From: Hyphomicrobiales bacterium
Lineage (GTDB): Bacteria > Pseudomonadota > Alphaproteobacteria > Rhizobiales > Xanthobacteraceae
Assembly: GCA_016210825.1 (NCBI GenBank)
Contig: JACQTM010000360.1
Coordinates: forward strand, 1 to 7,238
DNA length: 7,238 nucleotides
Reading direction: 5' to 3'
The translations under genes were made by a program, and so were the position numbers. Numbering within the stretch: position 1 is the first letter of the stretch; every line of letters starts with the position of its first letter. Of this stretch, positions 1-5,907 are shown one piece after another. The notes beneath the pieces were generated by a model. The model searched no databases. It was not told the origin of the DNA and worked only from the letters and a program-made list of their open reading frames with translations.

Positions 1-573
1 AGTGAAACGCTGCGCACCATCGATCGGATCCTGGCCGACGGTCATCACCATGAGACCGAGCACGCCGCCGATCAGGCCCCGCAGCAGCGAACCCTCCGCC
101 AGCCCGCAAATGGTGGACAGGCCAAATATAACGAGCGCGCTGATTTCGGCCGGGCCGAAAGCCAGCGCCACGCGCGCCAGTGCGTCGACCGAGATCAGCA
201 TAATCGCGAGGCTGAAGATTCCACCGATGGTCGATACCACTACGGACACGCCGAGCGTGAGGCTGGCTTTGCCCGCGCGGGCGAGCGCGTATCCGTCCAT
301 TACGGTCGCCGCCGAGGACGGCGTTCCCGGCACCCCGATCAGGATTGCCGAGATCGTTCCGCCGGTCGCCCCGCCGATATAGGTCGAAACCATCGTCGCC
401 ACGGCCGCCACCGGACTCATGCCGAAAGTCATCGGCAACACCAGCGCCAGCGCCATGCTGTAGGTGAGCCCCGGAATGGCGCCGAAGACGAGACCAAGCA
501 CCGTCCCGAAGACAAGTGCGGTCATGACCGGCAAGGTGAACGACGCGTATAGCGCAGTGAGAAAGACGTCCAT
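1..573 (-). CDS. TctA-family large membrane subunit of a tripartite tricarboxylate transporter (5' part only)
   Basis: This is the N-terminal 191 residues of a TctA-type permease; the family usually has about 500 residues, and the rest lies beyond the left edge. TctA forms the main inner-membrane channel for ion-driven uptake of organic acids delivered by a TctC-type binding protein. Seen in translation: GAIPGLT at residues 31-37, YIGGATGG at 65-72, PGTPSSAAT at 82-90 followed by MDGY, and GQDPIDGAQRFT at 180-191. All are hallmark TctA motifs, set among long hydrophobic segments. The ATG at 571-573 comes 2 bases after the TctB stop, so the two are probably translationally coupled; I see no strong Shine-Dalgarno of its own. 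The frame stays open to base 1. Family assignment is secure, the substrate is not. The gene is probably intact but this cannot be seen here. Confidence 0.95.
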   Translation of the reverse strand, partial: MDVFLTALYASFTLPVMTALVFGTVLGLVFGAIPGLTYSMALALVLPMTFGMSPVAAVATMVSTYIGGATGGTISAILIGVPGTPSSAATVMDGYALARAGKASLTLGVSVVVSTIGGIFSLAIMLISVDALARVALAFGPAEISALVIFGLSTICGLAEGSLLRGLIGGVLGLMVMTVGQDPIDGAQRFT

Positions 574-575
574 CG

Positions 576-1082
576 TCAAAACAACGGAATGAAATCGCTT
601 TTAGGCAGATAGACGCCCATCAGCTTGCCCATGATGTACCAAATGCCGAGGGTCAGCCCGACCGGAAGGCCGGCGACAAGCAAAGGCGAACGCTTGCCGA
701 GCACAAACCACAGAAAAGCTGCCACGACGAGGACCGTGGCGGGGATGAAGCCGAGCCAGTCCAGCGCGAGGATATAAACGACCAGAAAACCGAACGCGCT
801 TGCCGCCGCCCACACTTCGCTTCTCGCGTCGGCTTTTTCCTTGGTGACTTCAACGAGAGAGATATTTCCGTTCGTGCGAACGAAGCTGCCCGCTATCAAG
901 ATCAGCGACAGCCCGACGAGCCCCATGCCCATCCAGAACGGGAAACCGCGCGGGCCGACCCGGGCATCGCCGGAGACTTCCGGAATTGTCCAGAAGACTC
1001 CGGCGATCCAGACCACAGCGAACAGCAGCAGGACAACACCCGCCAGCCGATCGCGGATGGATTGCGCCACCGCCAGCCTCAC
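576..1082 (-). CDS. TctB-family small membrane subunit of a tripartite tricarboxylate transporter
   Basis: A 168-residue, very hydrophobic protein of the usual TctB size. TctB is the poorly conserved small membrane partner of TctA. Hydrophobic segments lie at about residues 13-33, 48-68, 91-108, 110-129 and 132-157. The short motif GPRGFPFW (43-50), just before the second segment, matches the conserved GP-x-x-FP region of the family. A charged, probably cytoplasmic loop (about 69-90, rich in E, K, D and R) separates segments two and three. The start is GTG at 1080-1082, overlapping the TGA stop of the binding-protein gene by 4 bases (GTGA), with only a purine-rich AGAAG-like stretch as ribosome site; this points to coupled translation. 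Position between the TctC-like and TctA-like genes makes the assignment firm despite low sequence conservation in this family. Confidence 0.93.
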   Translation of the reverse strand: MRLAVAQSIRDRLAGVVLLLFAVVWIAGVFWTIPEVSGDARVGPRGFPFWMGMGLVGLSLILIAGSFVRTNGNISLVEVTKEKADARSEVWAAASAFGFLVVYILALDWLGFIPATVLVVAAFLWFVLGKRSPLLVAGLPVGLTLGIWYIMGKLMGVYLPKSDFIPLF

Positions 1083-2041
1083 TTCTTCTTTTCGATACCG
1101 AGATCGGCCATCAGCTTGCCGATCTCCTTGTCGTCGTCGGCGATGACCTTGCCGAAATCCTTGGCCGAGAGAAATGCCGGCGTGAAGCCGATATTTTCCG
1201 CGGCCTTCTTGAATTCCGGCGACTGGGTCGCGGCTCTCGCCGCCGCCTCAAGCTTGGCGATGGCCGCCGGCGGCGTGCCGGCGGGCGCGGCAAGGCCGCG
1301 CCACATGGCGAGATCGAGGCCCTTGGCGCCGGCGGCGTCGCAGGTCGGCGCGTCGATGCCGACATTGATCTTGTCCTTGGTGGCAAGGCACAGCACCTTG
1401 AGCGTGCCGGCCTTGACATGCGACTGCACCTCGCTCGGGAAGCGCATCACCCCGTCGACGCGGCCGGCGAGCAATTCCGCCACCTCGCGGCCGGTGCCGC
1501 CGGGGATGTAATTGACCTGCACCCCAAGCCGGTTGAACAATGCCGCCGAAACGATGTGCGTGAATGAACCGAGCCCGCCAACGGCGACCTTCAGTTTCTG
1601 GTCGGATTTCTTCGCCGCGGCGGCCATGTCCTTGAGCGACTTCCAGCCGGATTCGGTGCGCACGGCGAGCACTGGTACTTCCATGCCGACGCGGGCGATC
1701 GGCGTGAACGCCTTGTAGTCGAACTTGACGTTGCCCTGATAATGCGTGGTTGAGATCGAATTCGAGTTCCAAACGATGTTGTAGCCATCGGGTGATGTCG
1801 CCTGCACGAAGGTGTAGCCGACGGCACCGCCGCCGCCCGGACGGCTCACGGCCACGACCGGCTTGCCGAGCTGCTTCGACATCAGGTCGGCGAGCAATTG
1901 CCCGACCGTCTGCGCCGAGCCACCGAACAATACCGTCATCTCGACCGGCTTTTCGGGATACTGGGCCTTGGCCGGCACCGCGGCCCCGGCGAACAGGATC
2001 GCGGCAAGAAGCCTCAATCCATTCGTCATCGTCTTGCTCAT
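1079..2041 (-). CDS. TctC/Bug-family periplasmic substrate-binding protein
   Basis: A 320-residue solute receptor of a tripartite tricarboxylate transporter, typical in length. A signal peptide is plain: Met-Ser-Lys start, hydrophobic core at about residues 9-23 and an AKA cleavage site, so the mature protein should begin QYPEK at residue 27. The beginning of the mature part follows the Bug pattern: YPEKPVEMTVLFGG, then LGKPVVAVSRPGGGGAVGY, then SPDGYNIVWNSNS. The protein would bind an organic acid in the periplasm and hand it to TctA/TctB. The family Asp/Arg in the first binding loop (usual form GG-x-x-D-x-x-A-R) is replaced by GGSAQTVGQ. The ATG at 2039-2041 is supported by AGGAGG 9 bases upstream; an in-frame ATG four codons later is less well placed. 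The ligand is unknown; Bug proteins are known for diverse carboxylates, including nicotinate-type compounds. Confidence 0.96.
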   Translation of the reverse strand: MSKTMTNGLRLLAAILFAGAAVPAKAQYPEKPVEMTVLFGGSAQTVGQLLADLMSKQLGKPVVAVSRPGGGGAVGYTFVQATSPDGYNIVWNSNSISTTHYQGNVKFDYKAFTPIARVGMEVPVLAVRTESGWKSLKDMAAAAKKSDQKLKVAVGGLGSFTHIVSAALFNRLGVQVNYIPGGTGREVAELLAGRVDGVMRFPSEVQSHVKAGTLKVLCLATKDKINVGIDAPTCDAAGAKGLDLAMWRGLAAPAGTPPAAIAKLEAAARAATQSPEFKKAAENIGFTPAFLSAKDFGKVIADDDKEIGKLMADLGIEKKK

Positions 2042-2050
2042 CGTCGTCGT

Positions 2051-2056
2051 CCTCCT
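2051..2056 (-). promoter_or_regulatory. Shine-Dalgarno for the TctC-like gene
   Basis: A perfect AGGAGG lies 9 bases before the ATG at 2039-2041. It fixes the start in favour of the first Met and marks this as an efficiently initiated gene, unlike the tctB-like and tctA-like genes downstream, which rely on overlap or very close spacing. Confidence 0.8.
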
Positions 2057-2079
2057 GTCTCTTTTTAATCATCGCAATA

Positions 2080-2094
2080 TGGCCGGATCGGCCA
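2080..2094. other. Short dyad between the MBL-hydrolase stop and the TctC-like start
   Basis: In the 62-base gap between these genes the sequence TGGCCG-GAT-CGGCCA forms a 6-bp inverted repeat with a 3-base centre. On the coding strand it is not followed directly by a run of T, so it does not look like an intrinsic terminator. It could be an operator, an mRNA processing or stability hairpin, or chance in GC-rich DNA. The gap is the only space in the cassette large enough for an internal regulatory site between the enzyme genes and the transporter genes. Confidence 0.3.
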
Positions 2095-2103
2095 ATTTCA
2101 CCG

Positions 2104-2964
2104 TCAATCGAGCGCCAGCGCGCCACCTACAAGTCCGGATGAGGTCACCCTGTTGAACAGTCCGTCATCGTGCGTGACCAAAACCGTCACGGTCTTTTCC
2201 GTCTCATGAATGTGTTTGAGCCAGCGCAATTGCCCCATGATCGCGGGCACATCCTCCTTCACCCACGGCGCCGCCTTGCCCTTCACCTGCAGGATATTGT
2301 CGAGGTTCCAGGCGGCGTCGATCGAATGCAGGATTTCATGGCCGGATTGCAGCCGGATATAGATCATCTGCATGTCCGGACTGTGGCCGGCCGCCTTAAT
2401 CAGGACCACGCCCGGCGCCACCGGATAATATTTACGGTAACTCATCACGATGAAGTTGTCGGCGGCGTCCTCGGTCAACTGCAAATGCGGCCGGTGCGGC
2501 CGATTAACCATGAAATCCGCGGTCTCGGCGGTGATGACGGTTTTTCGTGCCAGCTCGCGAAAATTCGGCGCGCGCACGACGCCGGCAACGTGGTCGGCGT
2601 GGAAATGCGTCAGCACGATGAGCCGCGCGCGGTCGAGCGCCCGCTGCAACTTGACGAATTGGTCAGGATAATACGGTTCGTCGCCGCCGAACGAATTGTG
2701 CGTCTCGCGGTCGAGGCCGGAATCAATCATGATCGCGCCATCGGGATAGACGATTTGATACGCCGTGCGCGGCATGATCACCGGCGTGTCATCGCCGCCC
2801 TCGATGACGAATTTGCGCGGCCGGATTGACGCGGCAACCTTGATTCCGTTGATCGCCACCGGCATCGCGCCCGGCAGCACCGATGCGAGTTCGCGGATGG
2901 CCGCAAGGTCGGCATTGAACGCGACCTCGCGGGCGTTGAGCTTCTCGGCGGCACTCGTACTCAT
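2104..2964 (-). CDS. Metallo-beta-lactamase-fold hydrolase (lactonase-like)
   Basis: A 286-residue cytoplasmic MBL-fold protein with what looks like a complete dinuclear metal site: HFHADH at residues 120-125 (H120, H122, D124, H125), H194 in GHSPD, D216 in HSIDAAW and H265 in VTHDD. This H-x-H-x-D-H, H, D, H set and the spacing resemble the N-acyl-homoserine lactonase branch of the superfamily, but members of that branch hydrolyse many lactones, esters and amides, so the substrate is open. There is no signal peptide. I chose the ATG at 2962-2964 because GGAGAGGAG lies just upstream; a longer reading from 3012 would add 16 basic residues and run into the preceding gene. It follows the Mo-hydroxylase genes by 34 bases. 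By context it probably hydrolyses an intermediate of the same pathway, which is inference. Confidence 0.92.
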   Translation of the reverse strand: MSTSAAEKLNAREVAFNADLAAIRELASVLPGAMPVAINGIKVAASIRPRKFVIEGGDDTPVIMPRTAYQIVYPDGAIMIDSGLDRETHNSFGGDEPYYPDQFVKLQRALDRARLIVLTHFHADHVAGVVRAPNFRELARKTVITAETADFMVNRPHRPHLQLTEDAADNFIVMSYRKYYPVAPGVVLIKAAGHSPDMQMIYIRLQSGHEILHSIDAAWNLDNILQVKGKAAPWVKEDVPAIMGQLRWLKHIHETEKTVTVLVTHDDGLFNRVTSSGLVGGALALD

Positions 2965-2966
2965 CA

Positions 2967-2975
2967 CTCCTCTCC
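2967..2975 (-). promoter_or_regulatory. Shine-Dalgarno deciding the start of the MBL hydrolase
   Basis: GGAGAGGAG on the minus strand offers a GGAG seven bases before the ATG at 2962-2964. It decides between this start and the upstream in-frame ATG at 3010-3012, which would overlap the end of the previous gene. Confidence 0.75.
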
Positions 2976-2998
2976 GTATTCTCGACCGCAGCCGCGCT

Positions 2999-4024
2999 TC
3001 ACTCGGCCGCAACGGCTGGAATATTGCGCCGCGTGTGCGACTTTTCCTTTTCCTTGATCGCGTCCAATACCTTTTCCGGCGTCGCCGGTAACGACGTGAT
3101 GCGCACGCCGACGGCGTCGTAGATTGCGTTCATGACCGCCGGAATGGTCGGAATCATGGCGGGCTCGCCGATCCCCTTGACGCCGAGCGGACCGATCGGA
3201 TCGGGGTCCTCGATGATGATGGACGTCACATGCGGAACGTCGAGCGCAGTCGGCAGGATGTATTTGGCGAAACCGGAAGTGGAGGTGCGACCCTGATCGA
3301 GCTTGTAGTCCTCCATCAGACCCTGGCCGAGCGCCTGCACGATGCCGCCTTCGATTTGCCCTTCGACGCCGCGCGGGTTGACGGCGCGGCCGACATCGTG
3401 CGCCGCCCAGATGCCGAGCACCTGCACTTCGCCGGTAATGGTATCGACCTCGACTTCCGCCACCTGACAGCCAAACACGTAGGCCTGCCACGGCCGCCCC
3501 GCGCCATCGATCGGATCAAGTCCGGTGGTGTCGGTGCCAAACGAGCCGGAGCCGAGCGGCACCACGCCCTTGGCTTTGCAGATGCGCACCGCTTCACCCA
3601 TAGAGATGCGGTGATTGGTTCCCGCGGCCCAGATTTCGCCGTTCGCGGTTTCAATCGTGCTGGCGGCCACGTCCCAATGATCGGCGATCACTTCAACGAG
3701 CTTCTCGCGCGCCTGACGCGCGGCGATCGCGACGCAATTGCCGATCATGTAAGTTTGTCGCGTGGCGCCCGCGTGGGCTGCTTCCGGCGAGCGCGCGGTA
3801 TCGTTGTCGCCAAGCGTGACGTCGGCCGGCTTCACGCCGATTTCGTGGGCGGCGATCTGCGCCAGCACCGTGAGAATGCCCTCGCCGATTTCGGTGACCC
3901 CGGTGAGGATCTTCACCGTTCCGCCGTCGTCGATCTCGGCCCAGGCCCCGGCGCGATCGACCGTGGCGGTGCGGGCGATGCCGTACCAGCAGGCTGCGAC
4001 GCCGCGACCGCGTTTGCGCGCCAT
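2999..4024 (-). CDS. Molybdenum hydroxylase, C-terminal half of the Mo-binding subunit (xanthine dehydrogenase family)
   Basis: This 341-residue protein matches only the second half of a standard Mo-binding large subunit (about 750-800 residues in CoxL/XdhB-type enzymes). Seen: TGVTEIGEG (41-49), the equivalent of the usual E-x-G-Q-G molybdopterin-contact loop; GATRQTYMIGN (86-96); VGRAVNPRGVEGQIEGG (211-227); and GVKGIGEPA (281-289), whose Glu287 is the expected catalytic base of the family. It must pair with the upstream gene product to make a complete active site. ATG at 4022-4024 shares its A with the upstream TAA stop (TAATG), and a GAGG sits 7 bases before it, so it has its own, coupled initiation site. 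Size and extent resemble NdhM of nicotinate dehydrogenase. It could instead be the product of an old frameshift in a single gene, but the ribosome site and open, motif-complete frame favour a working gene. Confidence 0.93.
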   Translation of the reverse strand: MARKRGRGVAACWYGIARTATVDRAGAWAEIDDGGTVKILTGVTEIGEGILTVLAQIAAHEIGVKPADVTLGDNDTARSPEAAHAGATRQTYMIGNCVAIAARQAREKLVEVIADHWDVAASTIETANGEIWAAGTNHRISMGEAVRICKAKGVVPLGSGSFGTDTTGLDPIDGAGRPWQAYVFGCQVAEVEVDTITGEVQVLGIWAAHDVGRAVNPRGVEGQIEGGIVQALGQGLMEDYKLDQGRTSTSGFAKYILPTALDVPHVTSIIIEDPDPIGPLGVKGIGEPAMIPTIPAVMNAIYDAVGVRITSLPATPEKVLDAIKEKEKSHTRRNIPAVAAE

Positions 4025-5907
4025 TACGCAACCTCGCTGCGTTCGGCCGCCGCCGGCGCCTCGAAGCGCGCGCCAAGCGCGCAGGGCGGGCGGATGCCTT
4101 GGGTGGCATGATCGGAACGCGTCTCGCCGCGCGAGACCGGCGCGCCTTTCTCCCAGTCGGACGCTTTTTCCGCGGCTTCGAGCGCGCGCAGGATGCTGAC
4201 AGATTTAAGCTTCTGCTTGGTGTGCGTGGTCGCGCCATCGCGCATGGCATTGATGCGGCGGATCTCGAACGGATCGAGGCCGAGTTTTTCCGCGCAGATA
4301 TCGAGATGAGATTCGGTCGCGAATTGCGCCTGCAGCGCGCCGAAGGAACGGAACGCGCCGGACGGCGTGTTGTTGGTGTAGATGCCGTAGGTGTCGATCT
4401 TCACGTTCGCGATTGCGTACGGTCCCGCGGCGAGGATCGCCGCCTTGCGCATCACGCCTTCAGTCGACATGCCGTAAGCGCCGCCGTCGCTGATCATTCG
4501 CATCTCGAAGGCGCGGATGCGGCCGTCTTTGCTCAAACCCATCTTCAAGGTCGTGCGCGAAGGATGGCGCTTTGCCGTCGAAATGATCGATTCCTCACGC
4601 GTGAATACGAGCCGAACCGGCCGCCGTGTCTTCATGGCGAGCAGCGCCAGCATGCCTTGATAGATCATGTCTTCCTTGCCGCCGAACCCGCCGCCGACCG
4701 GACTCATGATGAAGCGAACCTTGCTGATCGGCTGCGCGATGATCTTCGACAGCATTTCACGGTGATGCGTGATGTTCTGGCTCGGAGAAATAATGGTCAC
4801 GACGCCGTCGGCATCGACATAGCCAAGGCCCGCCTCCGGCTCGAGATAGGCGTGCTCGATGGCTTGCGTGGAATACGTCTGCTCGACAATCAGCTCGGAA
4901 GCGGCGAAGCCCTTGGTCACATCGCCGACGCGGATCGGAATGTGCTTGGTAATATTGTCGGGCGCATAATCGTGCAGCACCGGCGCGCCGGGCTGCATCG
5001 CCTCGTCCGGGTCGAATACCGCCGGTAGCGGCTCGTAGACGACCTTGATCTTGGCGAGCGCGCGTTTCGCCGTAAGCACATCCTCGGCCGCGACCGCCGC
5101 CACCGCTTCGCCGATATAACGCACCTTGCCGCGCGCCATGATTGGCTGATCGTGCACAAAAACGCCGAATCCATCCTCGCCCGGCACGTCCGCCGAGGTG
5201 ATGACACCCTCGACGCCGTCCATCGCTTCGGCTTCCGAGACGTCGATCGAGACGACGCGCGCATGCGCATGCGGCGAGCGCAACACCTGCACGTGCAGCA
5301 TATGCGGCATCACCATATCGCCGGCATATTTCAGCGCGCCTGCGACCTTACTCGGCGCGTCAATGCGCCGGACATTGGCGCCAATAAAAGCGCCATCTTC
5401 CGGTTCGTCCTCGGCGAATACGCTTGCCGATAGTTTTCCGTTCTGCACGTCGCGCGCCATTTCAACGGCATCGATAATCTTCTGATAGCCGGTGCAACGG
5501 CAAATATTGCCGCCGAGCCGTTCCTTGATTTCCTCGCGGCCGGCAAAGGGATTGCTGCGGATCGCGGCGGTCGCCGCCATCACCATGCCGGGGATGCAAT
5601 AGCCGCATTGGCTAGCGCCGGCTTTGTGGAAAGCCTTTTGCAGGATCGACAATTCGCCGGAATTGGCCAAAGCCTCGACAGTCTCGATGCGCGTGCCTTG
5701 CGCCTTCGCCACCGGCACGAGGCACGATTTCATCAATACGCCGTCGACGAAGACGGAACAGGTGCCGCATTCGCCGGCGCCGCAGCCTTCCTTGGTGCCG
5801 GTGAGTTCGAGGTCGTCGCGCAGAAAATCGAGCAAGCGCAAATGCGGCTTGGCCGGGCGCGCGACCTTGCGGCCGTTGATCGTGGCTTCGATGCGTAATT
5901 CAGGCAT
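4024..5907 (-). CDS. Fusion of [2Fe-2S] subunit and N-terminal half of the Mo-binding subunit (xanthine dehydrogenase family)
   Basis: A 627-residue protein with two parts. Residues 1 to about 155 are a full CoxS/XdhA-type iron-sulphur subunit: plant-ferredoxin-like cluster ligands C42, C47, C50, C62 and the helical-domain cluster ligands C101, C104, C136, C138 (CGYC and CRC). After a linker (about 156-178) come the a/b hammerhead domain (about 180-300) and the first Mo-binding domain, with EHAYLEPEAG (351-360), PVGGGFGGKE (403-412) and GAFRSFGALQ (517-526). It stops where a normal large subunit would continue; the remainder is the next gene. The ATG at 5905-5907 has AGGAGG 6 bases upstream and overlaps the FAD gene stop by 8 bases. 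Fe-S/Mo fusion in this order is known from aldehyde oxidoreductase (MOP) of Desulfovibrio gigas. Residues about 592-627 are a Pro/Ala/Arg-rich tail without recognisable family motifs. Substrate unknown. Confidence 0.93.
   Translation of the reverse strand: MPELRIEATINGRKVARPAKPHLRLLDFLRDDLELTGTKEGCGAGECGTCSVFVDGVLMKSCLVPVAKAQGTRIETVEALANSGELSILQKAFHKAGASQCGYCIPGMVMAATAAIRSNPFAGREEIKERLGGNICRCTGYQKIIDAVEMARDVQNGKLSASVFAEDEPEDGAFIGANVRRIDAPSKVAGALKYAGDMVMPHMLHVQVLRSPHAHARVVSIDVSEAEAMDGVEGVITSADVPGEDGFGVFVHDQPIMARGKVRYIGEAVAAVAAEDVLTAKRALAKIKVVYEPLPAVFDPDEAMQPGAPVLHDYAPDNITKHIPIRVGDVTKGFAASELIVEQTYSTQAIEHAYLEPEAGLGYVDADGVVTIISPSQNITHHREMLSKIIAQPISKVRFIMSPVGGGFGGKEDMIYQGMLALLAMKTRRPVRLVFTREESIISTAKRHPSRTTLKMGLSKDGRIRAFEMRMISDGGAYGMSTEGVMRKAAILAAGPYAIANVKIDTYGIYTNNTPSGAFRSFGALQAQFATESHLDICAEKLGLDPFEIRRINAMRDGATTHTKQKLKSVSILRALEAAEKASDWEKGAPVSRGETRSDHATQGIRPPCALGARFEAPAAAERSEVA
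4032..4035 (-). promoter_or_regulatory. Shine-Dalgarno for the second Mo-half gene, inside the end of the first
   Basis: GAGG on the minus strand lies 7 bases before the ATG at 4022-4024, within the last codons of the upstream gene. Together with the TAATG stop/start overlap it suggests that ribosomes ending the first half restart on the second, giving near-equal amounts of the two halves. Confidence 0.55.

Noticed and set aside
2..382. Plus-strand open frame at the left edge
   Set aside because: It lies antisense to the TctA-like gene, whose motifs are unmistakable; the plus-strand product is Pro/Ser/Ile-rich with no recognisable domain.
2029..2060. GTC/CGT trinucleotide run near the TctC-like start
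   Set aside because: It is a short low-complexity stretch between the ribosome site and the start codon, too short to count as a repeat element.
2170..2829. Plus-strand open frame opposite the MBL hydrolase
   Set aside because: It is a mirror of the hydrolase gene, rich in His, Arg and Asp, without a ribosome site or known motif.
2965..3012. A 16-residue longer N-terminus for the MBL hydrolase
   Set aside because: The extension is basic and would overlap the previous gene, while GGAGAGGAG is ideally placed for the ATG at 2962-2964.
3230..5028. Long open frames on the plus strand opposite the Mo-subunit genes (about 3230-4111 and 4099-5028)
   Set aside because: They are antisense to well-supported coding sequence, are full of Arg, His and Asp as expected from the reverse complement of GC-rich codons, and show no family motifs.
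2999..5907. Treating the two Mo-subunit halves as a pseudogene broken by a frameshift
   Set aside because: Both frames are open through all expected motifs, the second has its own GAGG site and a TAATG coupled start, and a split Mo subunit has a known precedent in nicotinate dehydrogenase. A -1 frame change would join them, but I see no slippery heptamer just before the stop.
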